From contig WPDH01000378.1 of assembly GCA_019137255.1 (NCBI GenBank), positions 62,001 to 126,000 on the forward strand: a stretch of DNA of 64,000 nt, written 5' to 3'. Origin of the DNA: Corinectria fuckeliana. Its lineage: Eukaryota; Ascomycota; Sordariomycetes; Hypocreales; Nectriaceae. Position 1 is the first letter of the stretch, and each line of letters opens with the position of its first letter. The notes beneath the pieces are model-generated. The model made no database searches. It had not been told where the DNA came from and saw only the letters and a list, made by a program, of their open reading frames with translations. This document shows positions 1 to 12,230 of this stretch, one piece after another. The position numbers were made by a program, and so were the translations under genes.

Positions 1-557
1 GACTCAGAACGTGACAATGAATGCATGATTCAAAGACTGACTAGCATCGGGGAGGCTGGTTCATTTATATTCCTCTAAGCTTGAAATGAACGACAAAGAG
101 TATCCCACGCATCAATACAGCCCGCGGACATAGCCCTCAAAAACCACTAATTAATGCCTGAAGAGGAGTAACGTTGGAATTTTGATTGAATGTTCTATTG
201 CCGATTCTCCATGATCGTATGCCAAGACCACGGCCAAGCCACACGATGAGCCAGCTCTCGCAGAATGCAGCCAGAGTAGGCTTAGTTACTCAATGGTCTA
301 GCAATGCCTCGCTTGGATTGGTCAAAGTTGAGCTGTGTCCCGTAAGTAATTCGGCCGACTAAAATATTGCTCCACCGCGTTCCGCATAGCCTCAAGAAAC
401 AACCGTATTTTTCATCCTGGATAAAGCGGACCCCAGGCAGAAAGAAACCCTCTCTTCTCCCGACGCGACTATTGCATCTCGTAGATACTGGATAACGGGA
501 GTAGTGATCGTCTCTGGATCTCTGAAAGACCTAACTGAAACCACACCCGCCACCACA
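1..557. other. Intergenic stretch upstream of the Zn2Cys6 gene
   Basis: No gene can be supported here. The short frames present have no recognisable domain. The last 150-200 bases presumably hold the promoter of the regulator that starts at 558, but I see no convincing TATA element. Confidence 0.4.
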
Positions 558-2315
558 ATGGTAGGCGTTGCCGAGCGTTCAAAGGCATGCCACACCTGCA
601 AAGAAAGGAAAGTCAAGGTCGGTTGTCCCTCACCACATTCACTATCTCCATTCATCTAGACCTATGCTGATAAAACGCTTCTAAAGTGCGGTGGCGAGAA
701 TCCCCATTGCATAAACTGCCTCAAGTCCGGCCGCTCATGTGCAGGCTATCAGAAGAAGCAAGCCTTCATCCTCTCCCAATATACAAAGACGTCCATGACC
801 GAAACATCCCAGGGCACGATACAGCACGCGTACGAGGCTGGGGCCGCTCCTTTGTTACTATCGCGTTGGAGACGAAGCCAGTCGTTGCGCCACTCGTCAT
901 ATACACGAAAGGACGATGCTTTCCAAAATCACCAAGTCGCCCCAGTACTATGCATGCCTAACTACGTATCCCCACGCAACGTCTCTAGAGATCAATTTCT
1001 AGCCTTCTTTATCGATGACCAGTTTCCACCAACTGGGCTTAGTCAAGTTCACCCGGGTGCCCATCGCAAGTGGCTCCTTCAACTGACTGGCATCGCTTCG
1101 CTATCCCCGGCTCTGGAACATGCAATGTTGGCACTCGGCACCGCAAAACTCGGACAGAAAGGTGGACATGAAGCTTTGGTCCGTCATAGCTTACCGCTAT
1201 ACATAAGAGGTCTGCGCGAACTCCAGCGCGCCATCGATAGTCCCATGACACGGTACGACAAGCAAACCATTGCCGCCTGTGTGATGCTCGGCATGTATGA
1301 ATTCTCCGAGTGCCCTGGCCGGACGGTCGGGGGGTATATGGAACACTACCAGGGGGCTATGGTACTTCTCCAGTTGCGAGGACCGAAAGAGCATGTCGAA
1401 GGACTGGCGCATGATGTCTTCCAGGTGCTGAGGATGCATACGGTAAGTTTGAAGGAGTGTCAGTGGTATTTGTATGTAGGCACTGACTGCTTCCAGGCGT
1501 ATCAGGGTCTAAGACAACGTCAAGCAACGTTCCTAGCCCAGCCCGAGTGGATGGAGGAGCCGTGGAGTTCAAAACCCAAAGGTTCTCAGGACCTCCTTCT
1601 CGACATATTCCTTTGCATTCCAAGTGTCTTAGCCAGGACGGACACCGTATTTTCCCTGTCACATTCCACAAATGTCTTCAACGGCGGTCTGGGAATCCTC
1701 GATTTGTGCCTGGAACTTGACAAGAAGCTCAACGAGTGGTTTTCCACCTATCAGGCTGCGGCAGGCTCTCTATACTGGCCCGAGTTGTCGACTATTAACA
1801 GCTCGACTGACTGTCCAGAACGGGGTAAAGCATTCCCTGTGTCGCTTCACTTTCCATCTTACACTGTCGCGGAAACCATGATTTTATACTGGACCGTTCA
1901 ACTTCTCCTGAACGCTCATATTTGTTCTCTTCACTTCAGATTATCTTCCCTCGAGGGCATAACAGCATGGCATCATACTCGGAATACTGCCCTTTCCAGC
2001 CGGACAAAAACCGACTGTGGCCAAGCTACAAATGAGGGGCGGGAACCCTGGACGGGTAAGCTGCCGAATCCCTTGGGCTACCAAACGGAATGGCCTCGGA
2101 CCTCATCACGCTATATCTGCCAGTCGGTAGAGTATTTCTTTGACCACAGGTTCTACGGTATAGGGCCTGGCGCTATTCTGCCACCATTGATTGTTGCGAG
2201 GACCTGCATGGCCAATTCGCCAAAGCCGGAGGACTTCGCTCGGGAAACGGTTTGGATCGATGAGATGGTCGGTCGCATTCAGGGCATGGGCGCGAACTTG
2301 GCGGAGTGTGTTTAG
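558..2315 (+). CDS. Zn2Cys6 fungal transcription factor
   Basis: Likely nuclear DNA-binding regulator of the fungal zinc-cluster class. The start at 558 opens a short first exon ending after KERKVK at 617. A 69-bp intron (618-686, with CTGAT before the acceptor) joins it to an exon beginning with Cys at 687. Only across this junction do the six cysteines take the exact C-x2-C-x6-C-x6-C-x2-C-x6-C spacing (residues 11-38), which supports both start and splice. A second intron at 1443-1496 is likely (GTAAGT donor, CACTGAC branch); it is a multiple of three and stop-free, so it could also be read through. The product is about 544 residues (562 if retained). The remainder fits the Fungal_trans_2 type of middle region (inference from general character, no search). 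It lies 446 bp upstream of a same-strand NmrA-like oxidoreductase, possibly a target. No lesion seen. Confidence 0.88.
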
Positions 2316-2761
2316 TATACCCGTTTATAGGTTAAGGGCTCTAGTCATTACCTTGGGGGCTTTCCAAGCAGCCTTTTTATTATGATAAAATATGTCAGTC
2401 TGCATTCTTGTTGCACGCTTGCTGAGTGCTGCCCCAGTAGTAAGCGTGTCGCGCAGTGAGGATATTCTCGATACCTGATGGCCTTTCAAGCCTCGGTAAC
2501 AGCCATCACTGTTGGGCACAACGTTATACGCTTTCAAGTGCGGGGTTTGCGCAATTGCTGCCTGTCTCGAACATCCCGAGGTCGGAATTTCTAATCATGC
2601 TGCATTTCTAATCCACTCCATGACATCCACCCTCATGGCGTCATTATGCATCGTCTCGCGTTATAACCCAGCTAAAGAGCGCGATAAAGCCGGACGTCCC
2701 CTTTCTACCTTGGACATACACATTGTATACTTCAGGTTTATCCGAATCTACAGTAAAAGAA
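2316..2761. other. Intergenic spacer, regulator to oxidoreductase
   Basis: This 446-bp spacer holds the 3' end of the zinc-cluster gene and the promoter of the NmrA-like gene. Small frames here are not credible genes. Confidence 0.4.
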
Positions 2762-4016
2762 ATGACGTCCCCCAACATCTTACTTACTGGGGCCACGGGC
2801 TACATGTAAGATGCAATCCCATCATTAAGACCCGACTTGAAATCGCAAGTGCCAGTGCTAACACCTTTCTTCCAGTGGTGGTTCCGTGCTAAGTCACTTG
2901 CTTGACTCCAGTGAGTCGTTGGGTATCAAGGCAGAAGGAATCACTGCGGTGGTCAGACGGTCACAGGACGCAGCAGTCCTGAAAGAAAAGGGCATCAAGA
3001 CTCTCCTGGTGCAGAGCTTGGACGATACCGAGGCATTGGAAACCGCTGCCAGCGATCACAACATTGTCATCAACGTCTCGACTGGGTTTCACACAGCTTC
3101 GGCCGAGGCATTGATTACTGGCTTGGGAACCCGTGCAGACACCAGCAAGGGGGTCCACTTCATCCACGTAAGTATTGAAACAACCCTAAGAGTCCAATTG
3201 TTGACTCTGGCATTGAATGCTAGCTTTCAGGGACTTCAAACGTCTCCCGTCAAGACATTACGAACCGCTGGCCCGAACTGCGCACCTTTTCTGACGAAAA
3301 CGACGACGTGTATGAGTATGAGAAGAAGCGTGAAGCAAAAGAAACATACCCCCAGCGGGCGACTGATATAGTCGTCATTGACTCTGGCGTCAAGAACGCT
3401 GTGAAGACCTACATCCTCCAACCACCGTTGGTCCACGGGCGAGGAAGCGGTTTCTTCAACAACCAGTCGCAGCAAATCCCCACGCTCATCCGTCAGGCAG
3501 TCAAACATGGCCACGCCGTCTACGTTGGCGAAGGAACCTCTATTACTGGAAACGTCCACGTCGCAGATCTCGCCAGCCTCTTCGGACAGCTCCTCGCCAG
3601 CATCCTCGCCGGCCGCGCTCCTCCCGCGGGGCGCGAAGGGTTCTACTTCGCCAACACGGGCACCCAGACCTGGCTCGAGACTGCGCAGCACATTGGCGCA
3701 GTTGGTGTCGAGCTTGGCGTGCTGAAGGATGCGACGCCCCAGTCGATTACGCTCAAGCAGGCAGCTGAGCAGATATTCGACGGCGACGAGGATTTGACGG
3801 AGAATGTGTTCGCGTCCACGTAAGGATCTGGGTTGCGCATCCGAAGAATCTCAGGAGACTAACATGTGTAATAGCTCTAGCACTACAGCAGAGAAATCGC
3901 TCAAATTGGGATGGAAGCCACAGAAGGCAGGAATATCCTTGCGTGATGTTATCAGGGACACCTTTCAGGACTTGTTGAGAGCCAATGACTTGGACAAGCG
4001 CCTCATTCTGAAGTGA
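2762..4016 (+). CDS. NAD(P)-binding NmrA-like/epimerase-family oxidoreductase
   Basis: Cytosolic Rossmann-fold protein of the atypical short-chain dehydrogenase group. Four exons give about 357 residues: 2762-2805, 2876-3167, 3224-3819 and 3875-4016. Each intron has a GT..AG pair; the first has the branch TGCTAAC and the last GACTAAC. Splicing the first junction creates the dinucleotide-binding motif TGATGYIGG (residues 9-17). Splicing the third removes a stop at 3821 and adds a 46-residue tail ending at 4016. The middle exon has the long loop VYEYEKKREA and the region around QPPLVHGRGSGFFNNQS, typical of fungal members that resemble nucleoside-sugar epimerases. The canonical YxxxK is not obvious, so the protein may be a redox sensor or a reductase of unknown substrate. 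Same strand as the zinc-cluster gene before it and the kinase-like gene after it. The substrate cannot be inferred. Confidence 0.88.
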
Positions 4017-4270
4017 AAGACTTCAGACTTGTCGACAAAGGCCTAAACAGGTAGCTTAAACAATTCAAGTCTATGCTGCAACTATTTAGTCTAGCAATAC
4101 TCGTCTGGAAGACAGAAGTCGCTGCTGCTATCAGAGCTTCATGTACCAATCATCCCCGGATTATAAACTTAGTGCCTAAGGCCGCAAAACGTCCGTACTT
4201 GTTCGTCAACCATGACGCGCATTCAACATAAACACCATAATTCCAGCAAAACACCAACAATTCAGGCAGC

Positions 4271-5209
4271 ATGGGCGACTATCCGCCGCGTTCGCCGTCT
4301 CTCTCACCGCCACCACCACCACCTCCTCCTCCTCCTCCCATCTCAAGGCCACTATCTTACGACGTCCTTTTCAGCGATCCAGATGACATGCTCCCGGAGC
4401 CTCTCCCTTCGCCAGAGTCGATCGAAGACTCGCCGTACGTTATCAAGGAGCTGAGTGCACGATGCACAACCCGTGTAGGGGAATGCTTTGTCGTGGAATA
4501 CGGTGTGGAAGTTGAGCCGATTGAGGCTGAAAACATGCGTTTCGTGCGGGAACAAACAAACATCATGGTTCCTCGAGTCTACGTCGTCTATCGACGGTCG
4601 ATTGCACCAGACGTGGACATTACCTACATCATCATGGAAAACATCCCAGGAGACACGCTAGAGCTCCTGTGGGAAAGGCTTAGTGATTGCAATAAATCGA
4701 ACATCGCTATTCAACTCCGGGAAGCGTTCACCTCGTTGCGTGGCATACCCCATTCGGGATTCTTTGGGAGCCTCGGGAAGTCAAAATTCCAAGACGGTCT
4801 ATTTTGGACGGATGAGTCTATCCCGACAATCAACGGACCATTTGCCACCGAAGACGAGCTCATTCAAGGCATGGTTGAAAGTTACGCCCAGGAATGCGGC
4901 GCAAGAATGCAGCAAAAAGCCGACTTTTATCGTCGAGTTCTCCCCAAGGTTCTCCGAGGAAGCAATGAGCCTGTTTTTACACATGCCGACCTTCGACCGA
5001 AGAACATCATCATCCGACCTGGAGGCGATATTGTCATCGTGGATTGGGCTGCGTCTGGTTGGTATCCCTCGTACTGGGAATACGCTATAGCAGTGTTTGC
5101 CTGTGGAAACTGGAAAGATGACTGGCATGCTTATATTGCTGAAATTCTTGAAGAATTTCCTAGCCACTACGCGTGGATGAAGATGCTACGAATCGAGATG
5201 TGGGGTTAG
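4271..5209 (+). CDS. APH-type phosphotransferase-family protein
   Basis: An intronless gene for 312 residues with a protein-kinase-like fold of the aminoglycoside phosphotransferase (APH) superfamily. In fungi such proteins are numerous, cytosolic and mostly of unknown substrate. The N-terminus has a run of 11 prolines (about residues 13-23), likely unstructured. The catalytic loop is clear near residue 239 as HADLRPKNII (HxDxxxxN), followed by the metal-binding segment VDWAASGWYP, where DW replaces DFG. An acidic segment with MENIPGDTLELLW is the expected hinge region. The start at 4271 is the first ATG of the frame and leaves the whole domain intact. Length fits a complete single-domain fungal APH protein. 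It follows the oxidoreductase by 254 bp on the same strand. No lesion seen. Confidence 0.88.
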   Translation: MGDYPPRSPSLSPPPPPPPPPPPISRPLSYDVLFSDPDDMLPEPLPSPESIEDSPYVIKELSARCTTRVGECFVVEYGVEVEPIEAENMRFVREQTNIMVPRVYVVYRRSIAPDVDITYIIMENIPGDTLELLWERLSDCNKSNIAIQLREAFTSLRGIPHSGFFGSLGKSKFQDGLFWTDESIPTINGPFATEDELIQGMVESYAQECGARMQQKADFYRRVLPKVLRGSNEPVFTHADLRPKNIIIRPGGDIVIVDWAASGWYPSYWEYAIAVFACGNWKDDWHAYIAEILEEFPSHYAWMKMLRIEMWG

Positions 5210-5460
5210 ACCTAGCTTAGATGTTTGAGATGAAATCGTCATAAAGCTGTTGCCTTGCGGTGTATTCTGAATTTCTGAAGATGCCGTCTCAAAATAATTC
5301 AGTTATCTTATCACAATAAACTTGAAGCGGTGTTGTCCTCAGACTTTTGACGCCAGCATCTCTTTACCAAGGCTGCAAGATACGGATCTGAGAAGCTCCC
5401 ATCTGCCTTGAGCACACGACCTCCCGGTCGTGTTCTAAGGGTCTGTGGGCCATCTAAGCG

Positions 5461-5634
5461 CCAGCGAGAGTTGAGATCAAGAAGGAGGAGACACTACTAT
5501 TACAGCTAGCCAGAGATCAAACCAGATCAGCTAACAAGACTAGATTCCTCGAGGAGATACGGGATTATATGAAGTCGGGCCCGTGGCTCGAAGAGCTGCT
5601 GGGCTACGTGGAGCTGGTCCGGATGATCAGCTAA
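5461..5634 (+). pseudogene. Short remnant coding fragment of unknown origin
   Basis: A stop-free frame of 57 codons ends at TAA 5632-5634 and reads as a well-formed charged helical segment (KTRFLEEIRDYMKSG, then WLEELLGYVELV). A stop lies just upstream and the sequence turns AT-rich right after, so it looks like the surviving end of a larger gene or transposon protein. Family not recognised. Confidence 0.3.
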
Positions 5635-6463
5635 GGAGGCATTAAGGCATCTATAAAAGAGTTATAAGCCAGGAAAGTTTCGTACGGTTTGAAAAAGTTA
5701 CATCAGGCGTAAAAGGTAGGGAGGTAAATAACGTATAATATAAAGCCTAAATAAAATAAAGTTTTAATTAATAAGCCTTAAGACATAAGATATAATACAT
5801 AATAACACAGTAGAAAGCAACACACTAAGTTCCCTTATTAAGGGATAGCAATATGTATATACATAAAGAATTAGGTATAATAGGGTGGTTGTTGTTTGTA
5901 GTGTTACGAGTTTAGGTAAAGAATGTTAATTGCTTTGTTATATAGTCACAGTGAGGATGCAATCATCATATTTAACAAAACGCTCTCCTAAATATATAAA
6001 AAGTATCACATTTCCAGTTGCAGCAAAAGGTTATACACACTATACTTGTATAAAATGCCAAGTTGGCCTAAATGCTAAATACGACAAAAAGGACTGGTAT
6101 ATTAGGCAGCTGTTACTACACCTAGAGAGTTAAATATAAATATAACATAGGTAGCCACTAGGACTATAGAAATATAAATAGACTCTAGAGTACTTTTCTT
6201 TTACCTTTCTAGAAATATTATTAGAAATTTGTATCTAGGGTTTTCCTATGATTTTCTTAAATAATTTTAGCTTAGACAAATAAACGCGAGAGTAGGCTAA
6301 GAGGGTTAGAAGAATGCCGGTTGAATTGTCACATGATAAGACTGTGGTTTCTATCTTTTCCTTCTCCGTAACCTGACCTCAGCACCTTGGCATCAGACCC
6401 GCCAGCCTGAGTAGCACAAGACGACAACATTTCGACTTTATTAGCGATTGTAATCGGGGAAAC
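5635..6463. other. AT-rich degenerate stretch without a gene
   Basis: Base composition drops sharply here. The only structure I can name is one copy of a dispersed 84-bp repeat at 6002-6085. The stretch is probably an old, mutated transposon remnant, but no transposase is readable. Confidence 0.4.
6002..6085 (+). repeat. Dispersed repeat, copy A (mutated)
   Basis: Aligns with copies at 59269-59352 (inverted) and 63669-63753. Shared blocks are ATTTCCAGTTGCAGCAAAAG and GGCCTAAATGCTAAAT. Where the other copies read TAATGCGCACTACGC this copy reads TTATACACACTATAC, mostly transitions, as expected after RIP. Confidence 0.65.
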
Positions 6464-6494
6464 ATGGCACACTTATACCTTGAGTATCTGCGAC
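6464..6494 (+). pseudogene. 5' stub of an alpha/beta hydrolase gene cut by a hAT element
   Basis: ATG at 6464 in good context (AAACATGG) encodes MAHLYLEYLR and runs straight into the left boundary of the hAT element. Removing the element and one copy of the 8-bp duplication joins this stub in frame to LKAIISTLRFF at 12246 onward. See the body at 12245-13216. Confidence 0.7.
6487..6494. repeat. Target-site duplication, left copy (TCTGCGAC)
   Basis: The eight bases TCTGCGAC abut the left end CAGGGTTGC and recur exactly at 12245-12252 after the right end. Eight bp is the standard hAT duplication length. Confidence 0.92.
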
Positions 6495-6512
6495 CAGGGT
6501 TGCAAATTAGTA

Positions 6513-6895
6513 ACTAGTGAGCTAGTTAGTAAGCTAGTTTAAATTACTACTAGTTAATTAACTACTAGTTAAAATAAGCTAGTTAATTTTCAAACTACTA
6601 ACTAACTAACTACTAGTTAATTTAGTAACTAACTAACTAACTAATAGAAAAAATCTTAACTAACTAACTAACTACTAACTAATTATAATATAATTTAACT
6701 AACTAAAAAGTGAGCTAGTTAAAAAAATTTCCTAACTAACTAACTACTAACTAATTAAAATTTAATTTAACTAACTAAAAAGTGAGCTAGTAAAAAAAAA
6801 ACTACTAACTAAACTACTAACTACTAACTAACTACTAACTAACTACTAACTAACTACTAACTAACTACTAACTAACTACAAACTAGCTAGCTAGT
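6513..6895. repeat. Left subterminal repeat array of the hAT element
   Basis: Dense array of CTAACTAACT/CTACTAACTAA units in both orientations, with the longer phrase AACTAACTAAAAAGTGAGCTAGT occurring twice. The phrase recurs at the right end (about 12135-12165), which marks these as paired subterminal repeats rather than random AT-rich DNA. Confidence 0.8.
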
Positions 6896-7365
6896 AATAA
6901 ATATATAATAATTACATTTAAATAGTTTATATTATAAGAATAATATAATAGTTTAGTATTATTTATTAGATAAATAAATAAATATTATAAGAATAATATA
7001 AGAATATAAACTTAATATACTTAACTAAGAGTTAAAGAAATAGTTAAAAATTAAATATAATATTTTAAATATTCTTTAATATAATAGCTATTTTTAGTGA
7101 ATTTTATAAATATTTATAGTAATAAATCTTATTAATAGGAATTAATATAAATTATATCTTATTTAAGCTTAATACTATAATCTAACTAGATTAGGACTAG
7201 TACTTATACTTTTTTTTTTTAAATCTCTTATTAAAGTATATATTTTATTTTTAGATTTTATTTTATCTTACTAAGCTAAAGATAAGATAAGAAGCTATAA
7301 ATAGTTATAAATTATTATAAATCAGTCTAGATTATTATAAATCACTAGATTTATATGGATTTAAT

Positions 7366-7500
7366 AGATTTAAGCGGATTTAAGCGGATTTAAGCGGATT
7401 TAAGCGGATTTAAGTGGATTTAGTGGATTTAAGCTGGATTTAGTGGATTTAAGCCGGATTTAGTGGATTTAAGCTAGAGTTTAGGGATTTAAGCGGATTT
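7366..7500 (+). repeat. 10-bp tandem repeat (TAAGCGGATT)n inside the hAT element
   Basis: Perfect units occupy about 7370-7414, followed by decayed ones (TAAGTGGATT, TAGTGGATTT, TAAGCTGGAT). It precedes the transposase coding region. Confidence 0.85.
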
Positions 7501-7672
7501 TAGTAGACTATAGTAAACCTTAGCAGATTTTAATAGGCCTAAGATTTTTTTTAGATTTTATATATAGGAAGGAAAATAATTCTTAAATTTAATAACTTTT
7601 ATCTTTATATTAGCTTCTTTTATCAACTAGCTAACTAAAAAATCCTACTTTTTTACTATTATATTCTTACTT

Positions 7673-10543
7673 TTGTCTGCTTTTTTAAGTATGACTTCTA
7701 GCTTTTCTAGGACTCCTAATATTAAGTTTTTAGTCTCTAAACCTAAAACTAATATCTTTAGTACTATAGAAGCTTTAGGTTCTTCTTCTTCTAGCTTACC
7801 TAATAGGTTTTCTTCTTCTATTTTAGAAGAAGAATTTACTTCTTCTGAAAAAGATTCTTCTGAAAAAGATAGTAAAGGAAATAGAGGTTATATCTTTTTA
7901 GAAGGCTTTTTTACAAGAGTTAAACTTGCTGAAAAGGCTAGAAAAGAGCTAGAATACCTAGTTTCTTATACAAGGTAAATTTTCTTTTATACTCTAATAT
8001 TTTCCCTTTTTTTCTATATTTTTATTTTTATTAACTTACTTATAGTTGCCTTTATAAAAAAATAGAAAAGATTAGAGGGTTTAAATCTTCTAATTTTACT
8101 CAGTATTATAAGGTAAAGCATAAGACTATTACTACTAGTAAAAACCTAGAATCCTCTAAGAAAAGAAGTAAGTTATTTATTCTCTTTTTATTCTATTAGA
8201 TATTAATAATATAACTAGAAAGAGATACTTTAGGACCTAAAGATTAAACTTTCTTTACTATTAGGCATAAAAATAGCAGATCTTTAGCTTTTAACTCTTT
8301 TACTAAAGAAGGAGCTTATTCTAAAATGCTTAGTTTTATTATTAAAAATAATCTAGTATTTAAAGTAGCTTCTTTTAAGTCTTTTTAAGAGCTTTTAAAC
8401 TATTATAATAGGTAAGTTATATTTTATCTATTTTAACTTATTAAATAACTAACTTTTAAAGTGCTAAGCCTACTATTAATAGAGAGAAATTTAAAGTAAT
8501 CTTATTAGATTACTTTAATACCTTTTTATCTAGTTTAAACTTATTACTAGCAGCTAATATATTATCTTTTAGAACTTTTTTCTTAATATTTAATATTCAG
8601 ACTGCTAGTAATTAAGTCTCTTATTTAGGAATTATTTTATACTTCTTAGATATAAGCTTTAGCTTACAAACTAAGCTTATTAGTATATTATTTCTCTTTT
8701 AAGCTATTTATATATATTAATACTAATTTTAATAGCTTTTTATTCTTTAGCTGAAAAGCATACTAGGGTATATATTTTCTCTGAGCTTATAAAAGCTTTA
8801 GAGGTATACCCTTCTTTATCTTTAAAGAATATCTTTAGGTAAGTCTTTTTTAACTATTTTAATTCTTATTTTAAAATACTAATATTTTATAGTCTTACTA
8901 GAGATAATACATCTAATAATAATACTTTTATAAAGTCTTTTAAAAGTGCTTATAAAAGCACTTTATATAAAGACTTTACTAAAGATATTAGATATATTAC
9001 TTATATTATTAATTTAGTAGTATAAGATATTCTTAAGAAATATTTAGCTTCTCCTAGCTCTAAAGAAAGCTTATTTAAATATACTAATAATAAGGTATTA
9101 AGTTTAAATAAGCTTAATAAAGAGATAAAAGAAGAAGAGTTTAATACTCCTTCTTTTAGTAGTAAGTTAACTTTTTTTCTATTTTTATAATAAGGCTAAT
9201 AAATATATAGGTTTAATAACCTAGGTTTAAAGGCTTATTACTATTATTAAATATACTTATAAGCCTTAAAAGCTTTTAAATTAAGCTATTAATCAGCTTT
9301 TAAAGGAAGAAGTATTAAAATCTGAAAAAAGGCGGATTTCTTTAGGTAAGTTAACTTTTTCTCTTGATTTAAAGACTTTTAAATTGCTTACTAACTTAAC
9401 TAGACTTTACTATTCGCTAGAATTTAACTTTTTTTATGCTTAATACCTTTTTAGAGCTTAAGAAAGCTCTTATTTATATCTTTAAAGTTACTATAAACTT
9501 AGAGTATAAAAAGATCTTTCTTAAGCCTAAAGAATAGAATAAATTAAGAGAATTAAAGCGAATTTTTAAGGTTTTCTTAAAGCTTTTAACTAAGCTATAA
9601 GGCTAGAATTATATAACTCTTTCTTAAGGGCTTTTATATATTTATATTATATATAAGTCTTTAGATAGATTAGTTAGTTATTATAAGGCTTAACCTAAGA
9701 GTGTAAGTCTTTTTTCTTAATTTTAAAGTAATAAACTAATTACTTATAGACTTTATATTTTTCTTAGTTTATTTCTGCTATTAATAGTGGGCTAAATAAG
9801 CTAGAAAAATATTTTCCTTGTTAACTATCTTTAGACTGTTTAAATAACTATAAGCTCTTTCTTATTAGCTCTATTTTAGACCTTAGGTTTAAAATAAGCC
9901 ATTTTAAGCTAGGGGGCTTTTTAGCTTATTATTATAGTATTAAGAAAGATATTTTAAGCTTATTTAAAGCAGAATTCTATTAGTAAGCTATAATTTTTCC
10001 CCTTTTTTTCTTTTAAATCTTATAAGCTTAAAATTAAATACTAATATAAAAATAGAGTTAAAAGTGATAAGACTAAAGCTTTAAATCCTTCTAATTTAGA
10101 AGAATTAGAGGATAGCTTTAGCTATAACTCACCTTTAAATAATAATTCTAACTTTAAAGATAAGCTTTATATTAAGTCTAATAATAAAGAGAAAGAATTT
10201 ATTATTTATTTAAATAAGAGTAGAATTAAGAAAAAGGTAAGTTTTCTATCTTATTTAACTTACTTTTTTTAACTATAACTAACTTTATTTTAGTCTAATA
10301 TTTTAGACTATTAGAAAGCTAATTATATAAGATTTCCTATCTTAAGTATATTAGCTAGAAGGTTCTTAGCTATTCCTGCTACTTCTGCATCTATAGAAAG
10401 AGTATTTTCTATTAGTAATAATATTATTACTAAGTCTAGAAATAGACTAGATCTAGAAATAGTTAGAAAGATTCTCTTATTAAAGAGTTAGCTAAGAGAT
10501 AAAGATCTTAGTATAGAAGATAGTATTTTAGAAGATTAGACTT
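7673..10543 (+). pseudogene. Degenerate hAT transposase
   Basis: Pieces of a hAT-family transposase are readable in order on +. A serine-rich N-terminal exon spans 7673-7978. An RNase-H-like region begins near 8326 (MLSFIIKNNLVFKV). Further pieces near 9540-9690 read LRELKRIFKVFLKLLTKL, and near 9780-9960 GLNKLEKYFP and SSILDLRFKISHFK. The C-terminal hATC dimerisation domain is at about 10290-10500, with LDY-stop-KANYIRFPILS, then IPATSASIERVFS and SRNRLDLEIVRKILLLKS. In functional hAT proteins the stop after LDY and the one after LLLKS are tryptophans, so TGG became TAG. GT..AG gaps between pieces suggest several introns. It cannot encode an active enzyme. Confidence 0.88.
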
Positions 10544-10784
10544 TATAGTTAGATAATAGAATTATATATTATTTTTCTGCTTTTTTTACTCTAAATAAAG
10601 GTGATTTTACTATATTTATTTATAGCTTTTAATATTATTTATTTTATAGTTTACTTTTTAATATCAAGTTTAAGTAACTTAGTATTTAAAATACTAATAA
10701 GCAGTCTATAAGCTATTAAAATATTTAAAATAGTTAATACTTTTATTATTACTAATAGTACTCTATTTTATTCTACTTATTTTT

Positions 10785-11290
10785 AGCTTATAAGTAGTTA
10801 ATTAGCTATAAATAGTATTAAAGTTATTTATACTTTATTTAATAATAGTATTTTATATTTAGCTTATTCTTAGCTTATAAGTAGATAATAAGCTATAATA
10901 AGTTATAAAACCTTTATAGTTTTTATTATTACTAATAAATCTTTTTATTCTTAGCTTATTCTTAGCTTATAAGTAGATAATAAGCTATAATAAGTTATAA
11001 AACCTTTATAAGTCTTATTATTACTAATAATACTTTATATTCTTAGCTTATGCTTAGCTTAAAAGTAGTTAATTAGCTATAAATAGTATTAAAGTTATTT
11101 ATAATTTATTTTATAATAGTATATTATATTTAGCTTATTTTTAGCTTATAAGTAGATAATAAGTAATAATAAGTTATAAAACCTTTATAGTTTTTATTTC
11201 TACTAATAATACTTTTTATTCTTAGCTTATTTTTAGCTTATAAGTAAATATTAAGCTATAAAAAGTATTAAAACTTAGCTTTATAAAGTT
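10785..11290 (+). repeat. Tandem repeat of roughly 100-bp units inside the hAT element
   Basis: The phrase TAGCTTATAAGTAGATAATAAG followed by TAAGTTATAAAACCTTTATA recurs about three times. It alternates with a sister unit containing TAGTTAATTAGCTATAAATAGTATTAAAG. The array follows the end of the transposase region. Confidence 0.75.
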
Positions 11291-11884
11291 TAAACTTATA
11301 TATTATAAAAAATCTACTTTTATTTATTATAATCTTTTATAAAATTTTATATTACTTTTTTCTTAATTCTTTATTTATAGTTTATTTCTATTTATAGAAA
11401 TCTATTTTTAGATACTTTAAAGTTTTATAATTAATTTAAAAAAATCTATATTAAATTAATATTAGATATTACTATACTAAATACTTATAATATACTTAAA
11501 TAAGTTTTATTATATTTAATTTAATTTTTATAAATATACTTTTACTAAAAAGGCTTTTTAACTCTTTACTTAATTTTACTACTCTTTTTAACAAATAATA
11601 ATATTAAGACTATTATAGTTAATATATAAGCTATAATAATAAAAATATTATTAAGAAAATACTACTTTTATATAGTATTTAATATTTAAGAGCTAATAAT
11701 TTTATAACCTTTCCTAATTTAACTATTAATTATTAAAGTTTTACTATAGGGTAAGTTAAAAAAAGATAAAGAAAAAAACTACTAAGATAAACAGATAAGA
11801 TAAGATAAGATAAGATAAGATTAACTAAAAATAATAAAATAGTAAGATAATAATATTATTTAACTTATATTATTAACTTAATTT

Positions 11885-12230
11885 TTTTATTAACTAATTA
11901 ACTAATTTTAACTAATTAACTAATTTTAACTAATTAACTAATTTTAACTAATTAACTACTAACTAACTACTAACTAACTACTAACTAGTAGTTAAAAATT
12001 AACTATTAGTTAATTAACTAGTAGTTAATTTTTAACTACTTACTAATTAACTACTAGTTAATTTATTAACTAACTAACTAATTAACTACTAGTTAATTTA
12101 ATAACTAACTAACTAGTAGTTAATTTTTTTTTCAATTAACTAACTAAAAAGTGAGCTAGTTAAAAATTTTCTACTAACTAACTAACTAAACTACTTGTTT
12201 ATTAGTTAGTAGTACTAATACTAGTAGTTT
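11885..12230. repeat. Right subterminal repeat array of the hAT element
   Basis: Mirror of the left array: CTAATTTTAACTAATTAA units, CTACTAACTAA units and AACTAACTAAAAAGTGAGCTAGT shortly before the right terminus. Confidence 0.78.

Noticed and set aside
5400..5440. Hairpin ACACGACC..GGTCGTGT as a terminator or RNA gene
   Set aside because: A single short inverted repeat without a T-run, box elements or conserved neighbours; not enough to call a feature.
5930..6133. A 67-codon frame with two Cys pairs (YTCIKC)
   Set aside because: It overlaps repeat copy A and gains its cysteines from the mutated repeat; no support as a gene.
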